Of a stretch of 64,000 nt of DNA, positions 25,729 through 34,913 are shown in pieces (position 1 is the stretch's first letter; the number at the start of each line of letters is the position of its first letter). A program made the position numbers and the translations under genes. The notes under the pieces were generated by a model. It searched no databases and had not been told where the DNA came from. It worked only from the letters and a program-made list of their open reading frames with translations. The stretch lies in the NCBI GenBank assembly GCA_963734435.1, contig CAVTHA010000008.1:186001-250000 (forward strand), in the 5' to 3' direction. Source of the DNA: Bog-756 sp963734435 (GTDB lineage Bacteria; Actinomycetota; Acidimicrobiia; Acidimicrobiales; RAAP-2).

Positions 25729-26895
25729 ATGGTCGAGTACCAGATCCTCAAACCGCCCCGCCGGCGTCACCGCGCCATGTGGACGACCTTGGTCGTCGTC
25801 CTGGTGGTCGTCGCCATCGGGGTAGGGGCGTTCGTCGCCGGCCGGCGCTCCCACGGCGTGAGCGCGGCTGGCCGCAGCAGGACGACTTCGACCACCGCAC
25901 CCGCCGCGCTCACCGTCGTGTCCACCACGCCGTCCAACGGTGCCACCAACGTGCCCTCGGACCAGGTGGTCACGGTCCGGTTGTCGGCGCCGGTCGCCGG
26001 AGTGTCCGATCTGCCGGCCTTCAACCCTCCGGTGACCGGGACCTGGACCCAGATCGGCCCGAGCACGTTCACCTTCAACGCCACTGCCCCCTTCATCCCG
26101 ACCTCCACCGAGACCCTCGTGTTCCCCGCCGGAGCCAGTGGTCCGCACAGCCGGGGCGGCGGGTATCTCGCCTCCCCGGTGACCCTGTCGTTCTCGGTGG
26201 CCCAGGCCAGCACCGAGCGGCTGCAACAGCTGTTGGCCCAGCTCAATTACCTACCCGTCTCGTTCACGCCGGCCGGCGGGCTCCCCTCTCCGATCGAGGC
26301 GGCCAGCGCCCAGCCCGGCAGCTTCGGCTGGCGGTGGCCGGGTACACCCGTCACCCTCACGTCGCAGTGGACCGAGGGGTCCGAGGATGTCATCACCAAA
26401 GCGGCGGTGATGAACTTCGAGAACCAGCACGGCCTGGCCACGGACGGCCTGGCGGGCCGACGGGTGTGGTCGGCCCTGCTCGCCGACCTGGCGGCCGGCC
26501 GGGTGAATGCCAACCCGTACACCTACGTGGTCGTGTCCAAGCAGCCACCCGAGGCGTTGACGCTCTACGAGAACGGAGCCCCGGTCATGGTCAACATCGC
26601 GGTGAACACCGGCGCCCCGGGGGCCGACACGGTCGACGGGACCTATCCGGTCTTCGAACACGTGCCCAGCTCGGAGATGAAGGGCACCAACCCCGACGGC
26701 AGCACCTACGACGACCCCAATGTCCCCTGGGCCAGCTACTTCCTCGGGGGTGACGCCCTGCACGGGTTCGTGCGGGCCACCTATGGGTCGCCTCAGAGCA
26801 ACGGGTGCGTGGAGATGCCCGTCGCCGTTGCGGCCCAGCTGTGGCCTCTCACGCCCATCGGCACCCTGGTCACGGTGGTGGGACCGGCCAGCTGA
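25729..26895 (+). CDS. L,D-transpeptidase with Ig-like and peptidoglycan-binding domains
   Basis: Secreted or membrane-anchored cell-wall enzyme of 388 residues that makes 3-3 crosslinks or attaches proteins to peptidoglycan. Order: basic N-terminus, signal-anchor ('WTTLVVVLVVVAIGVGAFV'), a Big_5-like Ig domain ('VVSTTPSNGATNVPSDQVVT'), a peptidoglycan-binding-like segment ('AVMNFENQHGLATDGLAG'), then the YkuD domain with 'LHGFVRATYGSPQSNGCVEM', giving His and the Ser-X-Gly-Cys nucleophile. ATG 25729 is chosen because it precedes the anchor; an upstream frame extension lacks sense. Confidence 0.92.
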   Translation: MVEYQILKPPRRRHRAMWTTLVVVLVVVAIGVGAFVAGRRSHGVSAAGRSRTTSTTAPAALTVVSTTPSNGATNVPSDQVVTVRLSAPVAGVSDLPAFNPPVTGTWTQIGPSTFTFNATAPFIPTSTETLVFPAGASGPHSRGGGYLASPVTLSFSVAQASTERLQQLLAQLNYLPVSFTPAGGLPSPIEAASAQPGSFGWRWPGTPVTLTSQWTEGSEDVITKAAVMNFENQHGLATDGLAGRRVWSALLADLAAGRVNANPYTYVVVSKQPPEALTLYENGAPVMVNIAVNTGAPGADTVDGTYPVFEHVPSSEMKGTNPDGSTYDDPNVPWASYFLGGDALHGFVRATYGSPQSNGCVEMPVAVAAQLWPLTPIGTLVTVVGPAS

Positions 26896-26983
26896 GGGAG
26901 GACGGCAGTCCCACGGCCGACCGAACGGGACGGCGGCGACCGGGCCGTAGGATTCGTCCCGAAACGTCACCAGGAGGATGCAC

Positions 26984-27949
26984 ATGGCCATGGAGTACCG
27001 GCGACTGGGTAGGACCGGTCTGAAGGTCAGCGTGCTGTCCTTCGGGTCGTGGGTCACGTTCGGGCCCCAGCTGGCCGGCAGCCTGGCCGAGGACTGCCTG
27101 GCGGCGGCCTACGACGGTGGCGTCAATTTCTTCGACAACGCCGAGGCGTACTCGGCCGGCGAATCGGAGCGGATCATGGGTCAGGCCATCGCCTCACTGG
27201 GCTGGCCTCGGCACAGCTATGTCCTCTCCACCAAGCTGTTCTGGGGCATCCACCGGGGTGTGAACATGCAAAACACCTTGAACCGCAAGTACCTGCTCCA
27301 AGCGATCGACGGCTCCCTCGAGCGGTTCGGCCTCGACTTCGTCGACGTGGTCTACTGCCACCGGTCGGATCCCGAGACCCCGATCGAGGAGACGGTGTGG
27401 GCCATGTCCGACATCATTTCGAGCGGCAAGGCCCACTACTGGGGCACCTCGGAGTGGTCGGCGATGGAGCTGCGGGAGGCCTGGGACATCGCCGACCGCC
27501 ACCATCTCCACAAGCCGGTGGTGGAGCAACCCCAGTACAACCTGCTGTGGCGGGACCGGGTGGAGAAGGAGTATGCGCCGCTCTACGAGAGCATCGGTCT
27601 CGGCCTGACCACCTGGAGCCCGCTGAGCTCGGGCCTGCTGTCCGGGAAGTACCTGGACGGCGTGCCGGAGGACTCGCGAGCAACTCTGGCCGGCTACGAA
27701 TGGCTGCGAGGGCTGCTGACCGACCCCAAGCGAAACGACAAGGTGCGCGCGCTGCAATCGATCGCCGAGGAGCTGGAGTGCAGCCTCGCCCAACTGGCGA
27801 TCGCGTGGTGCGCCCGAAATCCCCACGTCTCATCGGTCATCACCGGAGCCAGCCGGGTGGAACAGGTCCAGGAGAACCTGGGTGCGGTCGACGTTCTGCC
27901 CAAGCTCACCGACGATGTCCTCGCCCGCATCGACAAGACGGTGGCCTGA
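26984..27949 (+). CDS. Aldo/keto reductase, Kv-beta/YghZ-like
   Basis: NADPH-dependent oxidoreductase of 321 residues with the full AKR barrel: 'YRRLGRTGLKVSVLSFGSW', catalytic Asp and Tyr in 'NFFDNAEAYSAGESE', Lys in 'YVLSTKLFWG', 'DVVYCHRSD' at the His position, and the cofactor site 'SSVITGASRVEQVQENL'. The 'KLFWGIHRGVN' loop is typical of the voltage-gated potassium channel beta/YghZ group. ATG 26984 lies six bases behind AGGAGG. A TAGGAT box stands further upstream (26948). Confidence 0.92.
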   Translation: MAMEYRRLGRTGLKVSVLSFGSWVTFGPQLAGSLAEDCLAAAYDGGVNFFDNAEAYSAGESERIMGQAIASLGWPRHSYVLSTKLFWGIHRGVNMQNTLNRKYLLQAIDGSLERFGLDFVDVVYCHRSDPETPIEETVWAMSDIISSGKAHYWGTSEWSAMELREAWDIADRHHLHKPVVEQPQYNLLWRDRVEKEYAPLYESIGLGLTTWSPLSSGLLSGKYLDGVPEDSRATLAGYEWLRGLLTDPKRNDKVRALQSIAEELECSLAQLAIAWCARNPHVSSVITGASRVEQVQENLGAVDVLPKLTDDVLARIDKTVA

Positions 27950-27988
27950 TGGGGTGACCGTTCCAGACCCGTTCCAGACCGCCGGCGC

Positions 27989-28513
27989 TCATGCGGCCGG
28001 ATGCCTTCGGGCAGGCGGGTCCCCTCCGGGTAGAGGATCTCCCGCCTGGTCGGCCTCGGCCGCCACGGCCATGTCCCAGACGCGCCGGTTGACGTGGTGG
28101 GCCAGATAGAGGGAGAAGATGGCGGCGGGTATCTCCAAGAAGGCCGCCAACACCAGGGCGGCCAGGATCTGGGAACGGCTGCCCGATGTGGTGACGTCGA
28201 ACCAGGCGTCGACGATGAGCAGCGTGGCCGTGGCCGTGGCGGACAGCTGCACCCGCTCATCGACCCGGAAGGCCATGTAGGCGGTGCGGATGATGGCAAA
28301 GGCCGACAGGAGATCGAATCCGACCCACGCCGCCCGGTAGTGCAGATCGAGGTTCCGCTTCGGCAGGGTGACGGCCAGATAGGCGATCCACGGAACCAGC
28401 GCCACCACGGCCGCCGTATAGAGCCAGGCCAGGCGCCGGGCACGGCGACCACCGTCCTGAGCTTGCGGGCGGGACGGACTGCCGGGTGCTCCGCTAGAGG
28501 CCCGGTCGGTCAC
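27989..28513 (-). CDS. Four-helix integral membrane protein of unknown function
   Basis: 174 residues, GTG start. Hydrophobic segments: 'LYTAAVVALVPWIAYLAVTL', 'GFDLLSAFAIIRTAYMAF', 'LSATATATLLIVDAWFDVTT' and 'ILAALVLAAFLEIPAAIFSLY'. The tails are polar and Arg/Asp/Pro-rich. The 'WVGFDLLSAFAIIRTAYMAFR' stretch, written here only in part, recurs in actinobacterial hypothetical proteins as far as I recall. No catalytic motif. It follows ppk1 on the same strand by 12 bases, so it may share that transcript. Confidence 0.75.
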   Translation of the reverse strand: MTDRASSGAPGSPSRPQAQDGGRRARRLAWLYTAAVVALVPWIAYLAVTLPKRNLDLHYRAAWVGFDLLSAFAIIRTAYMAFRVDERVQLSATATATLLIVDAWFDVTTSGSRSQILAALVLAAFLEIPAAIFSLYLAHHVNRRVWDMAVAAEADQAGDPLPGGDPPARRHPAA

Positions 28514-28524
28514 GCCCCCGAGCC

Positions 28525-30649
28525 TCAGGGCTGCCTGGTGGCCAGCGGCGCGTCGTCGATGGCCAGACTCCGAGCCAATGCGGCCTCCTGTAGCGATCGC
28601 TGGGCGGAGATCCCGGCGACCTTGGGAACGCGTTCCCAGTGCCCTTCGGCCTCGAGCGACCAGGACTGGACATCGTCGGCCAGGTTGAGACGGAGGATCT
28701 CTTCCAGCTGGGCCACCGACTCCGGATCGGACACCGGGATCATCGCTTCCACCCGGCGATCGAGATTCCGGCGTCGGAGGTCGGCAGACCCGATGTAGTA
28801 GGTGGCCGGGCCACCGGACCCGCCTCCGAAGCGCAGGATGCGGGAGTGCTCGAGAAACCGGCCGACGATCGAGCGGACCCGGATGGTCTCGGACAGACCG
28901 GGCACGCCGGGACGCAGGCAGCAGATGCCCCGCATGATGAGATCGATGGGCACGCCGGCTTGCGAAGCTCGGTACAGGGCGTCCATCACGGCGACATCAT
29001 CGAGACCGTTGGCCTTGATCACGATCCGCCCGTCCGGGCCCGCCGCCGCCTGTTCGTCGATGGCCTCGACGACCCGGGTGCGGATGCCTCCCGGCGAGGT
29101 GACCAGGTCCTGGTATCGCGGCGGTTGGCTGAACCCGGTGATGTAGTTGAAGAATCGAGTGACGTCGGCACCGAGCGCCTCACGACACGAGAGCACGCCC
29201 AGGTCCTCGTACATCCGTGCCGTCTTGGGGTTGTAATTGCCCGTTCCCACGTGGCAGTAGAGGCGCACCGCCTCCCCTTCCTGCCTGACCACCAGGGTCA
29301 CCTTGGCATGGGTCTTCAGACCCATCAGTCCGTAGATCACGTGGGCGCCGGCTTCCTCCAAGGCGCGGGCCCACCCGATGTTCGGCCTCTTCGTCGAAAC
29401 GGGCGGTCACCTCGACGAGCACCGCCACCTGCTTGCCGTGCTCGGCCGCTCGCACGAGGGCGGCGACAACCGGGCTGTCACCCGACGTGCGATAGAGGCA
29501 CTGCTTGATGGCCAGCACCTGCGGGTCGTCAGCTGCCTCGTTCATCAGCTCCTCGACCGAAGCCGAGAACGAGTCGTAGGGATGGTGGACGAGGACATCC
29601 TGGCGGTCCAGCACCGAGAAGATGCTCGAGTCCTCCTCGCGCTCCACCGAGGTCAGGGCGACCGGGATCAACGGGGTCCACGGTTCGTCGTGGAGCTCCG
29701 TTCGATCGAGGGCATGGATCGTCCACAGACACTCGAGACCGAGCGGGCCGGCAAACCGGTAGACGTCGTCCGGGCCGAGCCCCAGTTCCTCGGTCAGGCG
29801 CTCGACCGGAGCTTCCGAGGTCCACGAATCGATCTCGAGGCGGACAACCGGAAGGAAGCGGCGGCGGCGCAACTCCTCCTGCAGCGCCAGCAGCAGGTCG
29901 TCGGCGGCATCGTCGTCGAGGGCCAGGTCGGCGTCGCGGGTGACCCGGAAGATGCACGGATCGCCCACGTCCATGCCGGGGAAGAGCTCGTCGACGAAGG
30001 CGACCAGGGTCTGCTCCAGGGGGATGAACCGGTCACCGTCGGGCAGGCGGAGCAACCGGTCGACGTTGGGTGGCACTTTCACCCGGGCGAACCGGGACGT
30101 CTCGTCGCTCCGGTTCCGGACCTCCACGCCGACATTGAGCGAGAGGTTGGAGATGTAGGGGAACGGATGGCTGGGATCGACGGTCAGCGGGGTCACGACC
30201 GGCAAAATCAAGCGGTCGAAGACTTCGTGAAGATACGCACGGTCCTTCTCACCGAGCGTCTCCCAGTCACAGAGCTCGATGGCCTCGGCGGCCAGGGCCG
30301 GAGCCAGCTCGTCGATCAGGAGGGACTCCTGCCGGCGGACCATCCGCTCCAACGAGGCCCTGACGTCCCTCAGCAACTGGTCGGGCGTGCTTCCGTTGAG
30401 CGCCAACGACTTGATGCCGGCCACCACCTGCCGTCGCAACCCGGCCACCTGGACCTGGAAGAACTCGTCTATCCGCTCGCTGAACAGGACGAGGAACTTG
30501 ACCCGCTCCAGCAAGGGCAGATCCTGGTCGGCCACCAGGTCGAGCAGCCGGTCATTGAAGTCGAGGTCAGAGAGCTGGCGGGCGAAGAAGCGGGGCTCAC
30601 GGTCACCTCCGGCCCCCTCCTCCACCCCCACCACGGCCTCGACGCTCAT
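28525..30649 (-). CDS. ppk1: Polyphosphate kinase 1 (frameshifted)
   Basis: Synthesises polyphosphate from ATP, about 708 residues when bridged, the normal size. N-terminal domain: 'RFFARQLSDLDFNDRLLDL', 'FPYISNLSLNVGVEV'. Catalytic part: 'VHHPYDSFSASVEEL', 'IKQCLYRTSGDSPVV', 'LVEVTARFDEEA', then 'GLMGLKTHAKVTLVVR' with the histidine, 'GTGNYNPKTARMYEDLG' and 'SIVGRFLEHSRI'. The frame breaks at 29383: removing one C on the plus strand gives the invariant 'FDEEANIGWARALEEAG'. A TATCGT box lies six bases before ATG 30649. It is divergent from ppa, coupling polyphosphate and pyrophosphate metabolism. Confidence 0.93.
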
Positions 30650-30655
30650 CGGGCA

Positions 30656-30661
30656 ACGATA
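30656..30661 (-). promoter_or_regulatory. -10 box TATCGT for leaderless ppk1
   Basis: TATCGT on the minus strand, six bases before ATG 30649, without a ribosome site. Confidence 0.5.
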
Positions 30662-30836
30662 CCAACCGGTTTGGTGAGCCCCTCAGCCCCTCGGCACGCC
30701 AGCTCCGACACGGTCCGGGGCGGCGAATTCGCGCCGCGGTCACCCGCCGATCCGTGGGCTGACACTGGCACCCTTCGGGTGATGCCGGGTGGGTCACGAT
30801 GGCCCTGGCGCTGAACCGCAGCGAAAGGCAAGCGAC

Positions 30837-31345
30837 GTGAACGAGGACCGAACGATCGAAGTGGTGATCGAGATACCTCGCGGCAGCCGCAACAAGTACG
30901 AGTACGACCACGAGCGCCATCTTCATCCGGCTGGACCGTCGTCTCTTCTCGGCCACGGTTTACCCGGCTGACTACGGCTTCGTTCCCGACACGCTGGCCG
31001 AGGACGGCGACCCGCTCGACGTCCTGGTGTTGCTCGACGAACCCACGTTCCCCGGGTGCCTGGTGGAGAGCCGGCCGATCGGAGTTTTCTCGATGAGCGA
31101 CGAGAACGGCCCCGATGCCAAGATCATCTCCGTGGCCTGCGGTGATCCCGCCTGGGAACGGATCGTCGGCCTCGATCGGCTCCCTCCCTTCCTCACTTCC
31201 GAGATCGCCCACTTCTTCGACGTCTACAAGGACCTCGAACCGGGCAAGATCACCGAGATCAAGGGATTCGAAGGGGTCGATGCCGCTTGGGACGAGATCG
31301 ACCGGTCCTTCGAGCCGCGCCCGGTCCAAGGCCGACCACACCTAG
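30837..31345 (+). CDS. ppa: Inorganic pyrophosphatase, type I (two frameshifts)
   Basis: Hydrolyses pyrophosphate to two phosphates with Mg2+. Starts at GTG 30837: 'VNEDRTIEVVIEIPRGSRNK', then 'YEYDHE'. A one-base shift near 30917-30922 leads to 'FIRLDRRLFSATVYPADYGF' and the signature 'AEDGDPLDVLVLLDEPTFPG' (three metal-binding Asp). Then 'DIAHFF'-equivalent 'EIAHFFDVYKDLEPGK' follows. A second shift near 31317 takes the frame from 'DEIDRSFE' to 'RARSKADHT' and a stop at 31345, giving about 169 residues, the usual length. Without it the frame would run 500 bases into oppositely oriented genes. Confidence 0.9.
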
Positions 31346-31413
31346 GGAGGCGAACCGTTGAATCCCTGGCGGATCGAATCGCTAGGGACGCAACCCGACG
31401 GATCCGGATCGAC

Positions 31414-31683
31414 TCAGCCCAGCACCTGGGCCTTTGCCGCGGCAAACTCCTCGTCGTCGAGCGCGCCCGACTCGTGGAGGGATGCGAGCTGCTGCAACTG
31501 GGCGATTCGATCACTCGCCCCGGAAGCCTGTGCCGCTGGCGCGGGAGCAGGGGCCGGCTCAGGTGGTGGCGCTCCCCCACCCTGTTGCTGCATGGCCCGA
31601 TTGGTCCCGGCTTTGGCCCCCATGTAGGAAACGCCGCCAACGGCGGCGGCCCGGAGCAACGGTCGTCTACGCGCAAATGGCAT
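31414..31683 (-). CDS. SHOCT-domain small protein
   Basis: 89 residues. A basic N-terminus with a weak hydrophobic patch ('RRPLLRAAAVGGVSYMG') is followed by a Gln/Gly/Pro/Ala-rich linker and a C-terminal SHOCT motif ('RIAQLQQLASLHESGALDDEEF'; core 'LHESGALDDEEFAAAK'). SHOCT helices serve as oligomerisation modules. It lies 14 bases upstream of the stop of the CMD gene on the same strand. Function unknown. Confidence 0.82.
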   Translation of the reverse strand: MPFARRRPLLRAAAVGGVSYMGAKAGTNRAMQQQGGGAPPPEPAPAPAPAAQASGASDRIAQLQQLASLHESGALDDEEFAAAKAQVLG

Positions 31684-31697
31684 CGAAAGCCTCCTTG

Positions 31698-32042
31698 CTA
31701 TTCCTGCTCGGCGTCGAGATCGATGCCGAGGGCGAACGCAATTTCAGCCGCCGCGGACACAATCCGGACGTTGCCCACCGTCGGGTTCAATGCCACGAGA
31801 AGGCCGAGGATCTCCTCGGGAGTCACCCCGGCATCGAGGGCGAAGGCCACCTGAAAGACATAGGAGGCAGGTGCTGCGTCCGAGGCGATCAGGGCGGCGA
31901 TGTTGGCCAGGGAGTAGGTCTTCGGGTCGAGCCCTGACGCCTCGAGATTGTCGAGACGGGCCTTGAACAGGCCTTCCAGGGCGGAGGCGTCGTGTTGGGC
32001 CACCCCGATGAAGACGTCACTCGTTCCAGATGAGACGGACAT
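31698..32042 (-). CDS. Carboxymuconolactone decarboxylase (CMD)-like protein
   Basis: 114 residues with the CMD helical core: 'GLDPKTYSLANIAALIASDA', 'YVFQVAFALDAGVTPEEILG', 'LLVALNPTVGNVRIVSAAAE'. The CXXC of AhpD-type peroxidase relatives is absent, so this is the decarboxylase-like or non-redox branch. ATG 32042 follows GGAGGAGCGACG, a strong ribosome site; an in-frame extension to 32273 is unlikely. Likely in one operon with the SHOCT gene. Confidence 0.82.
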   Translation of the reverse strand: MSVSSGTSDVFIGVAQHDASALEGLFKARLDNLEASGLDPKTYSLANIAALIASDAAPASYVFQVAFALDAGVTPEEILGLLVALNPTVGNVRIVSAAAEIAFALGIDLDAEQE

Positions 32043-32387
32043 CGTCGCTCCTCCACTCGACGGCCCACGGTCCCAAAGGGACGGGCGAATCCCTGGCAAC
32101 TCGTGGTGGTTGCCTGTACTCACCATACCGGATGCGATCCACATGGTCACCTGGTCGAGACAGAAATTTCCACGGCTGGATTGCGTCCGACTCAACCCCT
32201 CCTGCAGCGACTCCTCGAGTCGGAACGGCGCGGCCCGAGTCATCGTTGGGCCTTCGCTGACGATTAGGCTCACCCTGGAGGGATCTCCTCCTTCCCGCAG
32301 CCGTTGAAGGACCTCGGGTTCACAGGCAAAGGTGGACGATCCCTAAGACCCGACCGAGCGGACATGGATGTTGAGCCGGCGGACCCA
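32043..32387. other. Intergenic stretch upstream of tRNA-Ala
   Basis: About 345 bases. It should hold the promoters of the CMD gene and of tRNA-Ala; I cannot name boxes with confidence. No coding frame. Confidence 0.4.
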
Positions 32388-32461
32388 GGGGATGTGGCTC
32401 AGTTGGCTAGAGCACCTGCTTTGCAAGCAGGGGGTCACGGGTTCGAGTCCCGTCATCTCCA
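32388..32461 (+). tRNA. tRNA-Ala (anticodon TGC)
   Basis: Acceptor GGGGATG pairs with CATCTCC (one G-T pair), discriminator A. Anticodon stem CCTGC/GCAGG with loop TTTGCAA, anticodon TGC. T-arm ACGGG-TTCGAGT-CCCGT. CCA is not fully encoded. An imperfect copy of its 3' end lies at 38165-38182. Confidence 0.95.
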
Positions 32462-32463
32462 CC
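32446..32463 (+). repeat. Putative attL-like site: 3' end of tRNA-Ala
   Basis: AGTCCCGTCATCTCCACC; 17 of 18 bases recur at 38165-38182 in direct orientation. Confidence 0.4.
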
Positions 32464-32535
32464 CAGTCTGACTAGGGACTATGGGCAGGAATCGGCTTTT
32501 GACGTTTAAGGCTCTGGTGGGAAGTGGGGCAGTGT

Positions 32536-32548
32536 TGGGGGCAAATCG
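32536..32548 (+). repeat. 13-base direct repeat, left copy
   Basis: TGGGGGCAAATCG, identical to 34264-34276. The copies lie outside both transposon-end arrays, in direct orientation, so they could be a target duplication or conserved outer ends. Confidence 0.55.
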
Positions 32549-32560
32549 CTGTGTGAAGTT

Positions 32561-32659
32561 CCGGTAGGTGGGCGACACACTGGCTCCGGTACCTGGGCGA
32601 CACTTTCCGGACGCGGCTCCGGTACCTGGGCGACACTGGCTCCGGTAGGTGGGCGACAC
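32561..32659 (+). repeat. Four 18-base terminal repeats of the IS
   Basis: Copies 1 and 4 read CCGGTAGGTGGGCGACAC; copies 2 and 3 read CCGGTACCTGGGCGACAC. Spacing between starts is 25, 33 and 23 bases. CACTGGCT or CACACTGGCT joins copies 1-2 and 3-4, so the array itself is a duplicated pair. Probable multiple transposase-binding sites. Confidence 0.8.
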
Positions 32660-32735
32660 TTCGGTATCCGCGCTTGCCGGGCTCCATGCTTCTTCGCTGT
32701 GGACGATCACGTCCGCGACGAAGGAGGAGGCCGTC

Positions 32736-34198
32736 GTGCTGGTGGAGCTGGGGCTCGTGGAACAGCGGTATAAGGCGGTGCTCGAGGTGCTCGAATGACG
32801 GGGCTACCGTGACCGATGTCGCCCGGCGCTATGGGGTGGGCCGCCAGACCGTCCACACCTGGTTGCGCCGCTATGCCATCGAGGGCTTGGCCGGACTGGT
32901 CGACAAGAGCTCCGCCCGGACACCTGTCCCGCATCAGATGGCGCCGCGAGATCGAGGCCAGGATCGTCGAGATGCGTCGGGCTGCACCCGCAGCTGGGGA
33001 CCGCGGACCATCTTGAACCGCCTGGCCCGGGCCGGCGTCGAGCCGCTGCCGTCGCGCTCGTCCATCTATCGGGGCCTTGTCCGCCACCAGCTCATCGACC
33101 CCAAGCGCCAGCAAGCGCCGGCGCGAGCGACTACAAGCGTTGGGAGCGCTCCCGGTCGATGGAGCTCTGGCAGATGGACGTGACCTTGGGCGTCCACCTG
33201 GCCGACGGCTCGCGCCCTCGGTGGTGACCGGCATCGACGACCACTCCCGGTTCTGTGTGTGTGCCAAGGTGGTGGAGCGGGCCACGGCCAAGCCGGTGTG
33301 CGACGCCCTCCTCGGGGCCATCGGATCCACGGGCGTGCCCGAGGCGATCTTGAGCGGACAACGGCAAGGTCTTCACCGGTCGCTTCGGACCGGGCACCGG
33401 CGAGGTGCTCTTCGACCGGATCTGTCGGGAGAACGGCATCCGTCACCTGCTCACCGCCCCGGCGTCGCCCACCACGACGGGCAAGGTGGAGCGATTCCAC
33501 AAGACCATGAAGCGGGAGTTCCTGGACGGCAAGGTCTTTGCCTGCCATCGAAGAGGCCCAGGCGGCCCTCGACGGTTGGGTCGAAGAGTACAACCACACC
33601 CGAGAGCATCAGAGCCTCGGCGACCGGCCTCCCATCGAGCGCTTCCAGCTCGCCCGCCGGAAGCCGGAGGAACTCGTGCTGCCCACTGACGAGGCGGTCG
33701 CACTAGAGGTCCCGGTCCATCGCGTGCCACGGATCACCCGACGGGTGCGGTCCGACGGCCGCGTGAGCCTGCTGCGCTTCAACTACCACGTGGGTCGCTG
33801 GTTGGCGGGTGAGACGGTCGACCTCGTGAGCCAGAACGGTCTCATCGAGATCTTCCACCGGGACGTGCTCGTGGCCACCCACGCCCGGAGGCACCTGGCT
33901 GAGCAGGACGCAGACCTGGGCCGTCATCCCACCGCTCGTCCGGCCAAGCCGGCAAGCACCGGCACGCCGGTCTCCCGCAAAGTCGACCACGGCGGCTCGA
34001 TCTCCTTCGCCGGCTGGAGCTATCGGGTAGGCAACGCCTACAAGCGCCTCCAGGTGGACGTGGCCGTCGTCCGTGACAGCGTCCAGATCTCCGTCAGTGG
34101 CAAGCTCCTGCGTACCCACCCAGTGCGCCGACCGAAGAAAGGAGCATGGTGCATTCGCCAATCCCGGTGGCAGACCAAGGAGGATCAATGCGGCGTAG
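32736..34198 (+). pseudogene. IS481-type transposase, several frameshifts
   Basis: GTG 32736 has a strong GGAGGAGG site. Bridging the shifts gives a complete protein: 'GATVTDVARRYGVGRQTVHT' and 'WLRRYAIEGLAGLVDKS' (helix-turn-helix), 'ELWQMDVTLGVHLADGS' (first Asp), 'VVTGIDDHSRFCVCAKVVE', an Asp in the 'SDNG' position near 33357, 'PTTTGKVERFHKTMKREFLD' (Glu), 'EYNHTREHQSLGDRPPIERF', then a beta-rich C-terminal domain. The end is 'EHGAFANPGGRPRRINAA' with stop TAG at 34196-34198. Shifts are near 32795, 32935, 33110, 33215, 33357, 33395, 33545 and 34130 (approximate). Either an old inactive copy or a base-error-rich stretch. Confidence 0.8.
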
Positions 34199-34210
34199 AA
34201 CCCTCGGCCC

Positions 34211-34254
34211 TCTGTCGTCTAGCTACCGGAGCCAATCCGTCGCCCGGGTACCGG
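34211..34254 (-). repeat. Inverted terminal repeats at right end of the IS
   Basis: Two inverted copies of the left-end motif: 34237-34254 (CCGTCGCCCGGGTACCGG, close match) and 34211-34228 (CTGTCGTCTAGCTACCGG, weaker). Confidence 0.65.
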
Positions 34255-34263
34255 AGACTGACA

Positions 34264-34276
34264 TGGGGGCAAATCG
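34264..34276 (+). repeat. 13-base direct repeat, right copy
   Basis: TGGGGGCAAATCG, identical to the left copy at 32536-32548. Confidence 0.55.
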
Positions 34277-34574
34277 GTGGGCGATGGCGGAACGGCGGCG
34301 GGCTACCCCATGCCCGCTCACGGAGCCTCCTCATGCCAAGCGACTGCGGGACATTACCGTTCAGGATGTCAAAGGCTTGCTGCGGAGCCTCGCCAGAGGA
34401 AGCCGAAGGCGGTTGACGGAAAGCGGCGCAAAGCTGAACGCAACGTTTCGGGGTCCATTGGAGCTTCATCGCTGACGACGGTCCGCATGACGCTCCGGAG
34501 TGCCGGACCCCTCAACGAACGAGCTGCGGCACACGGAGGGAACTCTCGCCGCCAGCACTCGTGCAAGCACTCCT
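34277..34574. other. Non-coding stretch after the IS
   Basis: About 300 bases with a lower GC feel and no recognisable protein or RNA. Confidence 0.35.
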
Positions 34575-34913
34575 GAACTGAGGCTTCGCGGCCTCAAAGG
34601 ACAGCACAAGACCCGAACACGCAAACACGACCGCCATCACAGCTAACAGGAGGTATTGAATCTCGCGGTGCGTGAACAGGTCCCGTGTGCGGCGCAAGGC
34701 ATTAGCCAGGACAACGCCTACTCGTGTCAGGTTCAACAGTCGGAGTACCCGCGCAGCCCGTAAGGGCCGCAGGATGGGCAGTGTGATCACAGCCAGGTCG
34801 ATCAGGTGGCGTCGAACAAAGACCCTGCGGCTCGGCGACATATATAGCTTCGCCAAATGGAGGGCTGTCTTCTCAGACTGAGCAGCTGAGGCTGAGACGG
34901 GACCCAAGTCCAA
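34575..34913 (-). pseudogene. Remnant of a voltage-gated potassium channel
   Basis: The fragment reads 'RRHLIDLAVITLPILRPLRAA' (shown in part: 'LIDLAVITLPILRPLR'), 'RVLRLLNLTRVGVVLANAL' and 'YLLLAVMAVVFACSGLVLSFE', the S3/S4-S5 region of a KvAP-like bacterial channel. The pore loop ('TVGYGD') and S6 that should follow are absent; the frame runs into unrelated sequence next to the IS. The N-terminal first helices are also missing. A truncated gene, probably disrupted together with the IS insertion. Confidence 0.65.

Larger units (their letters stand above)
32561..34254 (+). mobile_element. IS481-family insertion sequence with arrayed terminal repeats
   Basis: About 1.7 kb, bounded by arrays of an 18-base motif. 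The left end has four copies of CCGGTASSTGGGCGACAC (32561, 32586, 32619, 32642). The right end has two inverted, degenerate copies (34211-34228 and 34237-34254). Inside is one transposase gene of the IS481/rve type with several frameshifts. It sits 100 bases downstream of tRNA-Ala and next to a truncated ion-channel gene. Confidence 0.78.

Noticed and set aside
31346..31854. Long C-terminal extension of inorganic pyrophosphatase
   Set aside because: It overlaps the oppositely oriented SHOCT and CMD genes; a one-base shift near 31317 gives the normal family length.
32561..32659. CRISPR-like array of four regular repeats
   Set aside because: Repeats are only 18 bases with spacers of 5-15 bases, and inverted copies lie at the other end of a transposase gene; no cas genes are present. 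They are IS ends.
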